Of a DNA stretch of 64,000 bases, positions 1 through 9,649 are shown piece by piece. The translations under genes were made by a program, and so were the position numbers. Numbering within the stretch: the first letter of the stretch is position 1; every line of letters begins with the position of its first letter. The DNA comes from an uncultured Polaribacter sp. GTDB lineage: Bacteria; Bacteroidota; Bacteroidia; Flavobacteriales; Flavobacteriaceae. The stretch covers positions 124,001 through 188,000 of the forward strand of contig NZ_CANNFH010000002.1 in the NCBI RefSeq assembly GCF_947503875.1. The letters run 5' to 3'. The notes under the pieces were generated by a model. It saw nothing but the letters and a program-made list of their open reading frames with translations. It made no database searches and was not told the DNA's origin.

Positions 1-524
1 TCTGTTGGCATTCCTCTGCCTTGTTTTTTGCGCAATTCAAAAGCTTCTTCTGTAGCATACCTCCAACGTCTTGCAGGTTGCCAAATTTCATTCCAAGCGT
101 TTTTGTCATCTTTATTATAGTGATATATTTTACCATTAGAAATCGTTTGATACCCATTTTGTTTTAGTAAAGCTGGTAGTGAAGTTCCATTAGGAAAATC
201 TTCATCCTTTTTCGTATTAAAATCGATAAATCTGTTTCTTGTGGGTCTTGCTCCTGTAAGTACACTTGCTCTAGATGCACCACAAACGGGAATGTTGCAA
301 TACGCTTTATTAAACACCAAGCTTTGTGAAGCCAGTTTATCTAAATTGGGCGATTTAATGTGTTTTGCTCCGTAAAAATTGAGTTCTGGGCGTAAATCAT
401 CAACAGCTATAAATAAGATGTTTTTTGGTTTGTTATTTACTGTATTTATTGTTTCTTTTTTTTGAACTTTACAAGCCGTAAAAAGAATTAAAAAACTAAT
501 TAAATATGGATAAATTTTACTCAT
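1..524 (-). CDS. Sulfatase, S1 family (iduronate-2-sulfatase-like), N-terminal part only
   Basis: Partial gene: the start is inside the window and the rest runs off the left edge. The ATG (complement of 522-524) overlaps the stop of the upstream sulfatase (517-519), so the two are probably translationally coupled. The first residues form a lipoprotein signal peptide with the acylated Cys at residue 18 (FTAC). The metal-binding VDDL motif follows at about residues 41-44. The formylglycine signature CGASR starts at Cys81 and fits the accepted C-x-(P/A)-x-R consensus. The enzyme should remove sulfate esters from glycan fragments in the periplasm or at the outer membrane. The N-terminal pattern resembles iduronate-2-sulfatase-type (S1_7-like) enzymes, but the subfamily is a guess from about 174 residues. 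Confidence 0.85.
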   Translation of the reverse strand, partial: MSKIYPYLISFLILFTACKVQKKETINTVNNKPKNILFIAVDDLRPELNFYGAKHIKSPNLDKLASQSLVFNKAYCNIPVCGASRASVLTGARPTRNRFIDFNTKKDEDFPNGTSLPALLKQNGYQTISNGKIYHYNKDDKNAWNEIWQPARRWRYATEEAFELRKKQGRGMPT

Positions 525-2160
525 TTAAATATTTTTTAACTGCATTTAATTTGGGATAAGGCACTTTTTCTCCATTTTTTACCCAAGTTCCTGTTGGAGC
601 GTTGTTTGTTTTTAACCAGGCTAACATATCAGCGTTCATTTTTAGAGCAATTTCCATTTCTGCTGAAGTGGGATTTTCTAAAATATTTCTTTTTTCAGAA
701 ATATCTTTGGTTATGTTATACATTTCAAATTCGTTTGTTTCATAAAAATAAAACAGTTTGTAATATTCGTCTTCAATTCTTTTCTGAATTAATGTTGATG
801 GTGAAAAACGTTCATCCATATATCCTGGCAAATGCCAAAACAAATTTTCTCTTGAAATTCTTTCTGCTTCACCCGTTAAAATTTTGGCAAAAGATGCACC
901 ATCATATTTAGGTGTGTTTCCATCTTTCTTTTTTAGTGAAGTAATATCTACACTTGTTAATGCTGCTAAGGTTGGTAAAAAATCAATACAATGTACTGCT
1001 TGATTGCTTACTGAATTTTCTTTTATTACATTTGGATATCTGAAAATTAAGGGCACTCTAATTCCCCCTTCAGTTAAGTTTCCTTTTTTACCTTTTAATG
1101 GTGTATTGTTAAATAGACCTCCATTATCAGAATAAAAAATAAAAATGGTATTATTCGTAATATCATCTTCATTATTACCATCTCTATTTGGATCTTTTAA
1201 AGCATCATTTATTTTTCCAACATTTTGATCTAACAATTCAATCATAGACGCATATTCTGCAATTCTTGGTTTTAAGCCTCTTTTCAAATACTTTTGGGTT
1301 AAATCTTTTCTACCTGTAACATCAGAATGTACAGCGTGAAACGGCACATACAAAAAGAAGGGATTTTCAGAATTCGCGTTTTCTTTGATATAATCTACAG
1401 AAAAATCTCCAATAGCGTCTGTAAGGTGTTTTGGAGTTCCTTTTAAAAGCGATACATCTCCTTGACTGTTATAAGGTTTTAGAATGGTGTTGATGTATGC
1501 ATCATCATAAGGATTTGCATATTTATCTACAAATTCCGAATTAAAAGTCCATCCTTTTTTATCAGAATTCATCGCTAAATAAAAAGATTTTGTTCTTTTT
1601 CCGTTAATTGGTGCTGCTATAATATGATGAATATCTGCTGGTAAATCAATGCCATAATCGCCTTTTAAAGGATGAGGTGTTCCGTGACTTTTACCTACTA
1701 AAGCCGTTTTGTAACCTTTTGTTTTTAGTACATCAAACATATTAATTCCATCTTCTGCAATTACCTTTTTTTGCTTAAAGGGTTCAATAAGTATGTTTGG
1801 AAAACCTTTGGTTCTTTTGTCTTGTCTTTTTAAAGAGCCAACATTATACACCTGGTTTTCTGTACCTGTGGCATATTGCCCACTAATTAACGCAGCTCTC
1901 GATGGTGCACAATTTTGATTGGTATATGCATTTGTAAAAGACATTCCTTGAGATGCCAGTTTGTCTATAACAGGAGTTTCATAAATTTTAGAACCGTTGT
2001 TATTATTCGTATTTCCAGTGCTTACGTCTGCCCAACCTAAATCATCTGCAAATATGAATACGATATTAGGCTTAGTATTTTTTTCGTTTTTAATTTGAGA
2101 GCTCATAAATAACGGTGTTATTAATACGGCACAACCTATAATTTTTGATAAGAAATTCAT
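517..2160 (-). CDS. Sulfatase, S1 family (arylsulfatase A-like)
   Basis: A 547-residue formylglycine-dependent sulfatase. It has an N-terminal Sec signal peptide (about residues 1-21), the metal-ligand pair in ADDLGW (about 39-43), and the canonical formylglycine signature CAPSR at Cys84, where the Cys is oxidised by a maturase. Later blocks include SDNGG near the middle (metal-binding Asp/Asn) and a [11 protein letters not shown] segment, both typical of S1 sulfatases. It sits between two other sulfatases in a same-strand run with gaps under 35 bp, so it is co-transcribed with the lyases upstream. It probably desulfates oligosaccharides in the periplasm. Which sulfate position it removes cannot be read from the sequence. 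Confidence 0.93.
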   Translation of the reverse strand: MNFLSKIIGCAVLITPLFMSSQIKNEKNTKPNIVFIFADDLGWADVSTGNTNNNNGSKIYETPVIDKLASQGMSFTNAYTNQNCAPSRAALISGQYATGTENQVYNVGSLKRQDKRTKGFPNILIEPFKQKKVIAEDGINMFDVLKTKGYKTALVGKSHGTPHPLKGDYGIDLPADIHHIIAAPINGKRTKSFYLAMNSDKKGWTFNSEFVDKYANPYDDAYINTILKPYNSQGDVSLLKGTPKHLTDAIGDFSVDYIKENANSENPFFLYVPFHAVHSDVTGRKDLTQKYLKRGLKPRIAEYASMIELLDQNVGKINDALKDPNRDGNNEDDITNNTIFIFYSDNGGLFNNTPLKGKKGNLTEGGIRVPLIFRYPNVIKENSVSNQAVHCIDFLPTLAALTSVDITSLKKKDGNTPKYDGASFAKILTGEAERISRENLFWHLPGYMDERFSPSTLIQKRIEDEYYKLFYFYETNEFEMYNITKDISEKRNILENPTSAEMEIALKMNADMLAWLKTNNAPTGTWVKNGEKVPYPKLNAVKKYLNE

Positions 2161-2190
2161 GTAAATTACTTTTTATTTTAAGAAATCAGA

Positions 2191-3720
2191 TTATCTATCT
2201 GCCCCAATTACTTCTACAGGTTTTTTTTCTTCTCCGTTAACACGTGCTTTGTGTTCTACAAAATAAGGCTGAAAAGTATAAGAAGATTTTTCATCCCAAA
2301 TCACATTTGTTTTTGGTAGTAAACCTTTCATTTTTTCTATTTGAGTTGCATATTTTGGATTTTTAGCTTCGTTATTCCATTCATTAGGATCTGCAGTATG
2401 ATCGTAAAATTCTTCTGTACCATCTTCATATCTAATGTATCTGTAATTATTGATTTTTACAGCGTGGTTGTTCATGCCAAAGGTTGTAATCGCATACGTA
2501 TCTTCTGTAATTTGATCACTTTCCATCATATTTACTAAACTTTTTCCCTCATTTGTATTGTTTGCAGACAAACCACTTAACTCTAATAAAGTAGGATAGA
2601 TAGATAACATTTCTACAGGAGCATCTATTTTTTTTCCTTTTGGTAAATTAGGTCCAGCAAATAATAATGGGGCTTTTGTGGCAGTTTCCCAAAGTGCGTG
2701 TTTCGCAAATGTTCCTTTTTCTCCTAATCTGTATCCATGATCAGACCATAAAACAATCACTGTATTGTCTGCATGTTTGCTACTTTCTAAAGCATCTAAA
2801 ACTCTACCTAATTCGTAATCTACATAACTAATACACGCCAAATAAGCTTGCACAATCTTTTTCCATTCGCCACTTTCTTTTGCCCATTCTGTAGAAGGCA
2901 TCATTGGTAAATCGTTAATGTGTAAACCTATTTGAGGAATATCATTTAAATCATCAGATTTATAAGGAGGAGTTTGAATATCTTCTAAAGGATACAAATC
3001 GAACCATTTTTGAGGCACATATAAAGGCACATGCACACGTAAAAAACCAAGTCCCATAAAAAACGGTTTATCATAATCTCTATGTAAACGTTCTGCAACC
3101 CAATTTACAGATTTATGATCTGGCATTAAAGTATCATTTTCTGGAAAAGCGCCCCAATCTGTACTGGTTCTCCCGTATTTTCCTTTGTTTTCTTTTGATT
3201 TTGAAGTTCCAAAACCATCCCAAACAATACGCTCTTTTGGGTAAGGTCCAAAACCTTTTACACGTCCACCAGATTCATTAAAAATACTGTCTGGTGCATG
3301 AATGTGAAATAGTTTTCCAATTCCCATGGTGTGATAACCATTTTGCTCAAAATATTCTGGTAAAAAAGTAATGTCTTTTGTAGCTGGGTTTTCTGGTCTT
3401 CTTATTTTATTGTCTGGTGTCATACCATAAATACCTGTGGTAGATGGACGTAAACCTGTCATAATAGAAGCTCTAGAAGGGCCACAAAGTGGCGCTTGTA
3501 CGTGCGCATTTGTAAAGGTTACACCCATTTTTGCTAATCTATCAAAATTTGGAGTTTTTACATTTGAAAAATTGTCAATTGGACTAATCCAAGTATTTAA
3601 ATCGTCAACAGCTATAAAAAGCACATTAGGTTTTGTAGATTTTGATGCTGCTTTTTTTTCAGTTTTGCAAGCACTTAATGTGAGTATACTTATTAATGCA
3701 AGGAAATATATTTTTTTCAT
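2191..3720 (-). CDS. Sulfatase, S1 family (iduronate-2-sulfatase-like, S1_7 type)
   Basis: A 509-residue lipoprotein sulfatase. The signal peptide ends in LSAC with acylated Cys18. VDDLNTW supplies the first metal ligands and CGPSR at Cys79 is a canonical formylglycine site. The SDHGYRLGEKG block and the preceding long insert resemble iduronate-2-sulfatase-like enzymes. The gene lies 6 bp downstream of the next sulfatase and 30 bp upstream of the preceding one, in the same minus-strand operon. In the proposed ulvan pathway it would remove sulfate from rhamnose or uronate residues of lyase products. Substrate position is inference; the family call is secure. Confidence 0.93.
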   Translation of the reverse strand: MKKIYFLALISILTLSACKTEKKAASKSTKPNVLFIAVDDLNTWISPIDNFSNVKTPNFDRLAKMGVTFTNAHVQAPLCGPSRASIMTGLRPSTTGIYGMTPDNKIRRPENPATKDITFLPEYFEQNGYHTMGIGKLFHIHAPDSIFNESGGRVKGFGPYPKERIVWDGFGTSKSKENKGKYGRTSTDWGAFPENDTLMPDHKSVNWVAERLHRDYDKPFFMGLGFLRVHVPLYVPQKWFDLYPLEDIQTPPYKSDDLNDIPQIGLHINDLPMMPSTEWAKESGEWKKIVQAYLACISYVDYELGRVLDALESSKHADNTVIVLWSDHGYRLGEKGTFAKHALWETATKAPLLFAGPNLPKGKKIDAPVEMLSIYPTLLELSGLSANNTNEGKSLVNMMESDQITEDTYAITTFGMNNHAVKINNYRYIRYEDGTEEFYDHTADPNEWNNEAKNPKYATQIEKMKGLLPKTNVIWDEKSSYTFQPYFVEHKARVNGEEKKPVEVIGADR

Positions 3721-3726
3721 TTTATA

Positions 3727-5064
3727 TTATTTTGATCTAAAGGCTTTAATTTTTTCTTGTAAATCTTTTACAATTTCTGGGTTTTGATCTGCAATATTAT
3801 TCTTTTCTAAAGGATCTTTATCAATATTAAACAATTGCACTACTTCATTTTTCTTTCTTACAGCATCTGGTACAATAATTTTATATGGAGGAAAAATTGC
3901 CATATTGTAAAACATACTGTTTTCTATCGTATCAAAATCATGTGCGTACACTTCTCCAAAAATTCCTTTTCGTTCGCTTAATGCATTTTCATCTAAAACA
4001 TTAATTCCAGGCAGGTTTTTAGGTTTCTCAATATCTAATAAATCTAACACTGTAGGCACCATATCTATACTACTTGTTATGGTAGTTTTGTTCATTTCTG
4101 GTTTTATTTTGCCAGCCCATTTGTACATAATTGGTGTACGAATTCCCATGTCGTAAGGTGCACGTTTAGAGTTTTTTAAATAACCGCTTTTTTCTGGGTT
4201 TTGAGCCCAACCATTATCACAAACATACACAAAAAGCGTGTTTTCAGTCAATCCTTTATCTTCAAATAGATCGAATAATTGCCCACAAGTTTCATCAAAC
4301 CATTCGCACATTGCCCAATATTTTGCTAAATGCTCTGAATCTGTCTTTTTTAAATATTTATTTAACAAACGTTGTGGAGGTGTGTGTGGTCTGTGAGGCA
4401 AGTAAGGTGCATACCATAAAAAGAACGGTTTCTTTTCCTTTAAAGCCAAGTCTACATAACTATTAATGGTGTCTAATCCTTTTCTTGCTATTTCTAAACC
4501 AAAATCGCCATGTCTTCCTCCTCTTTTTGGGTTACCATGCGTCATACCATAATCAAAACCACCAACTTTATGGTTTCCATGCCACCATTTACCTGTTTGA
4601 AACGACAAATAGCCTTTCTCTTTTAGCATATCTGGCAATGTAGTTTGCTTTTCAAATGCTGAAATAATTGGTTTGTAGGCTTCAGATCTGTTTGCTCTGC
4701 TTGCTTTAAAATTTCCTTTTACTTTTTTATAAACCTTATCGTTTCCTAAAATTCCGTGATCTTTTGGATACAAACCTGTAATTATTGTTGCTAAAGATGG
4801 CGAACATAAAGGTGTTGGCACATAACTTCTTGTAAAAGTTAAACTTTCTTTTGCAAATTGATCTAGCCTTGGGGTTTCAATATTTTCGTCACCCATAAAA
4901 CTGTAGTCTGTCCATGATTGATCATCAGAAAGAATAAATACAATATTTGGTTGATTTTGCCCTTTTTTAGTCGCATTTGCTGTTTCTTTTTTAGTTTCTT
5001 TTCCGCAGGAAATGAACATGCTTACTACAAATAATGCTAAAGTTAGTTTTTTTATAATTTTCAT
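3727..5064 (-). CDS. Sulfatase, S1 family, with atypical formylglycine signature (Leu for Arg)
   Basis: A 445-residue lipoprotein (acylated Cys20, FISC) with clear sulfatase organisation. It shows SDDQSW near residues 46-51, an HGxxKxGG block, CDNGW in the second half, and a typical C-terminal 'DPLEKNN' segment. The active-site signature begins at Cys87 and reads CSPSL, so the Arg that normally ends C-x-P-x-R is Leu. The rest of the motif (ATIITGLYP) is intact, so the protein is not obviously degraded. It lies in a tight run with two other sulfatases downstream and a lyase 21 bp upstream. Either it belongs to a subgroup that tolerates Leu, or maturation is altered. Subfamily not assigned. Confidence 0.88.
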   Translation of the reverse strand: MKIIKKLTLALFVVSMFISCGKETKKETANATKKGQNQPNIVFILSDDQSWTDYSFMGDENIETPRLDQFAKESLTFTRSYVPTPLCSPSLATIITGLYPKDHGILGNDKVYKKVKGNFKASRANRSEAYKPIISAFEKQTTLPDMLKEKGYLSFQTGKWWHGNHKVGGFDYGMTHGNPKRGGRHGDFGLEIARKGLDTINSYVDLALKEKKPFFLWYAPYLPHRPHTPPQRLLNKYLKKTDSEHLAKYWAMCEWFDETCGQLFDLFEDKGLTENTLFVYVCDNGWAQNPEKSGYLKNSKRAPYDMGIRTPIMYKWAGKIKPEMNKTTITSSIDMVPTVLDLLDIEKPKNLPGINVLDENALSERKGIFGEVYAHDFDTIENSMFYNMAIFPPYKIIVPDAVRKKNEVVQLFNIDKDPLEKNNIADQNPEIVKDLQEKIKAFRSK

Positions 5065-5085
5065 TTTGTTATAATAATTGGTTGG

Positions 5086-8000
5086 TTATTTTATAAGTAA
5101 TTTTTCTATGAATTGCTCTCCCTGCTCGTCTTGAATAACAACAAAGTACATTCCACTTGACATTTTATACTCTTTAGTATTTATATTTAAACTATTTTGA
5201 ACTGTATTGTTTGAATATACTTTTACGCCCAGCGTATTGTAAATACTTAAATTTTTCCAATGGGTATAATTTGATTTAATTGTAAAAGAATTAGAAGCTG
5301 GATTTGGATATACTTGAACCTCAGACAGAAAATCTACTTTTGATAATATAGAACCTTGACATGCTGCATCCGTTTTTACTTCAATTTTATCTCCTTGAAC
5401 TGCATCTATAACAAAATGAGTTGCTTCAGTCTCTAAAATCATTTTTCCATTTTTTATAACTTTATATGGAGCTTTCCCGTTTTCTATTGCTATAGCTACT
5501 TTCCCTTTTGTTGGAGTAATTTTAGCTGAAATAGAAGCAGCTTCCTGAATAGTTACTTGATAACATTGTTCAAAATCGCTATCTTTTATTCCTATACAAA
5601 AGTCATAAATTCCTGGACTCAAATCTTCGGTTGTCATTTTGTTTGTAAAATTGTAATCGATACCATTTATTGTAACCTTATAATTAAACTTTTCTAAAGC
5701 ATTAATTACAATTTTACCATTATTCTTTCCAAGGCATGTTTCACTAATAGTCTGTATGGTAAAGTTTTCTGGAGAAATTTCAGAAAAATATTCATAGTTT
5801 AATGTATACTCTTTATAAGCCTTTTCTTCTCCACCACCAGTGATAGTTTCATCAAGAAATTGCAAGGAACTTCCTTTCCCTATATACAATGAAACATTGG
5901 TTTTACCATCTTTTAATGCTGTACGAACAATCCCGAATTCCCCAGTAAAATTAATATCAAAGTATTGAACATTGGTACTACTTTTATTAGAAAATATATA
6001 ATCTGTAATTTTCACGCCATTCACTTCAGAAATAACTTTAGCACCTGCAATGGTACTTCCATCATAAATATGCTCTACAGACTTTACACTAGTATTGGTA
6101 GATTTAGAAGGCTCAAAAATATGTACATATGGTTTTTCCCAAGCTTCCCCTTGTTGTCTTATTGCTAGAATCTGTGTTTTCTTATTAATATAGCTCCCTT
6201 TTGCTTCTCGAGTTGAAGGTCCAAGTGCTTTGGTATATTCTCTAGCTACTCCAGATGGAGCAAACATATTCATATATGTATTTGTTTCATTCAAATCAAA
6301 ACGCACATAAACAGCTGCATTTGTAGGTTCTGTTACATTCGTATTCTCAAAAAATCGCCAACCTGGAGATTTATTTAAATCTCCTATATCGTCTTGATAT
6401 CTGTTAGTTGGAGAAACTGCCAATGCTGTTCCATCCATTGTCATGATATTTGTGGCATCCCCAATATTATGGTAGATATAGTCATGAAAATTATTTTCGC
6501 CTAAAGATTTAGAACGAAACATATCAAAATAATATCCTGTAGTTTCACTGGTTCTAATGGTACTAAGTGTTCTTCGCTGTTGGTCATCATTAACGGTATC
6601 ATCCAAAAACTGCGTAGCAAAACTAAATTTTGGACTTATGGGGTCTTCCAAATGTTTGGGTTCTGAAGCTACGTTTACTGTTGTATCCATCCACAATTCT
6701 GCATTCGAATTCCAAGAACCAGGTTGAATACCATGGGTTGTTCCATTTACAATCATCGTATTATTACCCGCATGTCTCCAAAAATACCCTCTATGTTCTG
6801 GCTTTTTTCTATCTGCAACTGTAGGAGGCAAACCTGCCCCTGGCGCCATAATGTAATTTGCTCCATACAATTCCATGGTTATACCAGTAACATGAGAATG
6901 CACATAATGTGCGCCACCAATAATTCCGCAAAGCCCATAATCTTCATTATTGTTTTCTACATAATTACGTTGCAAAGCTACACCAGCATGTTTAATAATA
7001 ACCGTTGGTTTTTCAAAATCTATTTCTCCCTGAATATTACTAGGTATGTCTGCTCCCCAAAATAACTGTTCAAAAGCAGCAAAATTCTCATAAGTACTAA
7101 TTTTTATATCTGGATTATAACCTCCAACAGCATTATAGCCCTGTCTTAAAGCTACCTCAGCTCGCTGAACATAATCTGTAAGTCCTTTTCTAGAGGCGAT
7201 GTTATGCGTATATCTATAGATTGTTGCGGTTTGATCACTTTTTCTTTTAGAGTCTCCAAAACGAACAAAGGTTCTGTTAGGATGTCTTAGGTTATCAAAT
7301 AAAAAGTTTCCGTCTAATATCCTTTTATATTCGTCAAGTACACTCAATTCTGGTTTAAGTTGTTCTACGATATTAAGTACCATAGTAACATTTGGCATAA
7401 AACTATAGCTTACTGGTTCTGGCCAGATACCTTGGTCTCCAAAAAGTGGTAAAACTGTTTTAGTAAATGAATTTTGACGTTTTGTACCTGTTTCCCAAAA
7501 GATTTTAAATAGCCTTTCTCTTTCTGCATCATCTTCTATACAAAGTATGGTAAATAGAGAGCCGGGAGCAGTTAAAATAGGATGATTACTTACTATTCTG
7601 CCATATCTATTGTCTCTTCCCGTAAATTCTCCTAGTGCGTTCTTTGCTATGTTTAGTACCGCTTTTTGTGCCTTAACATTATCGAAAGATATTTTTGTCC
7701 CCGAACTTTTTTGATACACTCTAGTTTCTGATTTTTTTAAATAATTTACCATAAAATCATAAGCCATCGCAAAATGTAGATATCCTGTTCTAGGATCTGC
7801 AAAATAATTACCACTCATAGCAGTTGTCTCTGGTGTTCTCGGTTCGAGTTCTTCTATATAATGCCATAAAACGTCAGAAGCAAATTGAGCATATTTCTCC
7901 TCTCCTGTAACGTAATAAACTAAAGCTGCATACGATGCATAATTTAAGGTGTTTGAATGTCCTTTAATAGCAGATCCAGCGTCAGCTTCAGATACATTAT

Positions 8001-8244
8001 CGTCTGCGGCCAATGCAGGGATGCTATTTATAAAAGTAGCTGGATTTGAAACATGCGCATTTACTCTAGAATCTACATGCCCTTTTACTTGAGACAGGAT
8101 ACTTTTTGCCCAGTTATATTTGTCAATTTTTTCTAAAATTGTAGATTTTTCTGCGGCTGTAGTCCAAATGATTGGGTGCTCTAAAGACTGGGCTGAAAAG
8201 CACAAAACTTTGAACAAAACTATTACTATAATTATTTTTTTCAT
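5086..8244 (-). CDS. Heparinase II/III-like polysaccharide lyase (PL40-like ulvan lyase candidate) with type IX sorting domain
   Basis: A large secreted lyase. I place the start at the Met whose codon is 8242-8244, twelve residues inside the longest frame. That start gives a clean signal peptide (MKKIIIVIV... to FSAQ) and begins just after the upstream stop. The first 400 or so residues look like an alpha/alpha toroid, followed by a heparinase II/III-type beta-sandwich with the H449-S-H451 motif in an AHYVHSHVTG block. After a beta-rich spacer, the last 75 or so residues form a Por secretion tail (YPNPASNSF ... MYFVVI ... EKLLIK), so export by the type IX system is expected. It resembles the long heparinase-like ulvan lyases of Formosa (PL40) as remembered; that family call is inference. 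It is the only protein in this locus with a type IX tail, so it probably makes the first extracellular cuts. Confidence 0.8.
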   Translation of the reverse strand: MKKIIIVIVLFKVLCFSAQSLEHPIIWTTAAEKSTILEKIDKYNWAKSILSQVKGHVDSRVNAHVSNPATFINSIPALAADDNVSEADAGSAIKGHSNTLNYASYAALVYYVTGEEKYAQFASDVLWHYIEELEPRTPETTAMSGNYFADPRTGYLHFAMAYDFMVNYLKKSETRVYQKSSGTKISFDNVKAQKAVLNIAKNALGEFTGRDNRYGRIVSNHPILTAPGSLFTILCIEDDAERERLFKIFWETGTKRQNSFTKTVLPLFGDQGIWPEPVSYSFMPNVTMVLNIVEQLKPELSVLDEYKRILDGNFLFDNLRHPNRTFVRFGDSKRKSDQTATIYRYTHNIASRKGLTDYVQRAEVALRQGYNAVGGYNPDIKISTYENFAAFEQLFWGADIPSNIQGEIDFEKPTVIIKHAGVALQRNYVENNNEDYGLCGIIGGAHYVHSHVTGITMELYGANYIMAPGAGLPPTVADRKKPEHRGYFWRHAGNNTMIVNGTTHGIQPGSWNSNAELWMDTTVNVASEPKHLEDPISPKFSFATQFLDDTVNDDQQRRTLSTIRTSETTGYYFDMFRSKSLGENNFHDYIYHNIGDATNIMTMDGTALAVSPTNRYQDDIGDLNKSPGWRFFENTNVTEPTNAAVYVRFDLNETNTYMNMFAPSGVAREYTKALGPSTREAKGSYINKKTQILAIRQQGEAWEKPYVHIFEPSKSTNTSVKSVEHIYDGSTIAGAKVISEVNGVKITDYIFSNKSSTNVQYFDINFTGEFGIVRTALKDGKTNVSLYIGKGSSLQFLDETITGGGEEKAYKEYTLNYEYFSEISPENFTIQTISETCLGKNNGKIVINALEKFNYKVTINGIDYNFTNKMTTEDLSPGIYDFCIGIKDSDFEQCYQVTIQEAASISAKITPTKGKVAIAIENGKAPYKVIKNGKMILETEATHFVIDAVQGDKIEVKTDAACQGSILSKVDFLSEVQVYPNPASNSFTIKSNYTHWKNLSIYNTLGVKVYSNNTVQNSLNINTKEYKMSSGMYFVVIQDEQGEQFIEKLLIK

Positions 8245-8245
8245 T

Positions 8246-9649
8246 TTAGTTAAATTTCTTAATTCTTTGTATTGGTCCACTATCGCCTAACAGATACATT
8301 TTTCTAAAATCTGAGCCTTTTTCTTTTTCTCCTACAATAATTCTAGCATCTGGATGTGGATTATCAATTAAGGCAGAAATTACAAAACCTGAGTTTTTTC
8401 GTTCTAAAAAAACCTTTTCTTTTTTGAAAGAATCTCCTCCATCAGCACTATCCCATCTGCTAATCTGCCCAACATCATTAGCTGTTTCACTTTCTAGATA
8501 AATACTAACTTCTGTTGCAGATTTTACTTCTAAATCTCCATTTCCTCTAGGTAAGTTCACATTCTTACTTTCTAGCCAAGTATTTCCATCCCATCTAAAA
8601 TGTTGTAAACGTTTTGGTCCACTTCTTTTTGCGCCTACATCTGGCCCAACTAGCATAATAACATGTGGATTTCCTTTTGAATCTACATCTGTAACTCCTT
8701 GAAACGTCCAATCACTAGGTATTTTTTTTACCAAGGTCTTTTCATCTGCCATTTCTTTGGTTAAAGGCATTGCTAAAGATTCGTTTTTAACATTTTTCCA
8801 TTCACCATTTTTAGTGTCAAAAACCATATAATACACATTATGTCTTTCTGGTATATGTCCTCTTTTATCTTGAGCATTTTTATTATCTCTACAAATATGA
8901 TAATCAAAAGCAACAATAATATCATCTCCATTTCCTTTACTCACCCAAGGATACCAAGAATCTTCAGCTTCTATATCTGTTCTTCTTTTGTGTTTTAAAA
9001 ACGAAACAGGTGCATTAAAAGTAACACCATTGTCTGTAGATTTTTGATACACCCAATTGCTTCTATGTGCTCCATGTCTATAAAATAAATAGATATCTCC
9101 ATTGTCCATTTTTACAAACTGACTGTAGGTTCCAAATAAGGAAATATTATCCAATGTTTCCCAAGCAGAAATATCTAAAGGTTTTTTAGAAACTGCATGT
9201 AAATTTTTTCCATAATGATGATTTCCTAGTGGATTCTCACCATCAGAACGTGTTCCTCCATGACCACCAAAAGCAATATGAATAAATCCTGCATCATCAA
9301 TAAGCAAAGCAGGTTTACCATGATTGTCTATTTTTTTCTTTCGATTTGGGTCTTTTCCCATTTCACTAATACCAGCTTTAAAAGGGCCTTTCCATTCTTT
9401 GGTTTTATGATTATAGGAAGCTACATAAGGATCTTCTAAAGCACCTTGATACGCCACATAAGTAATGCCTTTATGATAAACACCAGATGGATGTTGCACA
9501 ATAGCAACTGCATTACCAAAACCATTATCAGCAAAATAGTCTACTTTTTTTTCTGTATTTTCAATTTTTGAAGCATCCTTTTTTGTGGCATTGCAACCGT
9601 ATAATAAAAAGCATACACTTATTTTGAGTAAATTTTGTTTTGTAATCAT
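8246..9649 (-). CDS. BNR_4 beta-propeller polysaccharide lyase, PL25-like (probable ulvan lyase)
   Basis: A 467-residue lipoprotein (acylated Cys19) with repeated BNR/propeller blades. It has His110 (DNHGKPA), His130 (GGHGG), Tyr175 (GTYSQF), Arg191 (YRHGAH), Tyr233 (SWYPW) and His251 (FDYHI). As I recall, the catalytic and binding residues of the PL25 ulvan lyase PLSV_3936 are H123, H143, Y188, R204, Y246 and H264. All six are matched with a constant offset of 13, which strongly supports PL25-like chemistry: beta-elimination at a uronic acid next to sulfated rhamnose. The start ATG overlaps the upstream GH106 stop (TAATG), so the two are coupled. As a lipoprotein it likely acts at the cell surface or in the periplasm on oligomers. 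Confidence 0.87.
   Translation of the reverse strand: MITKQNLLKISVCFLLYGCNATKKDASKIENTEKKVDYFADNGFGNAVAIVQHPSGVYHKGITYVAYQGALEDPYVASYNHKTKEWKGPFKAGISEMGKDPNRKKKIDNHGKPALLIDDAGFIHIAFGGHGGTRSDGENPLGNHHYGKNLHAVSKKPLDISAWETLDNISLFGTYSQFVKMDNGDIYLFYRHGAHRSNWVYQKSTDNGVTFNAPVSFLKHKRRTDIEAEDSWYPWVSKGNGDDIIVAFDYHICRDNKNAQDKRGHIPERHNVYYMVFDTKNGEWKNVKNESLAMPLTKEMADEKTLVKKIPSDWTFQGVTDVDSKGNPHVIMLVGPDVGAKRSGPKRLQHFRWDGNTWLESKNVNLPRGNGDLEVKSATEVSIYLESETANDVGQISRWDSADGGDSFKKEKVFLERKNSGFVISALIDNPHPDARIIVGEKEKGSDFRKMYLLGDSGPIQRIKKFN

Noticed and set aside
1..524. CGASR as an abnormal sulfatase signature
   Set aside because: Ala in place of Pro is allowed in the accepted formylglycine consensus, so the motif is normal.
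594..911. 105-aa plus-strand frame
   Set aside because: Lies wholly opposite the sulfatase gene, rich in Phe/Leu as expected for antisense of an AT-rich gene; no motif.
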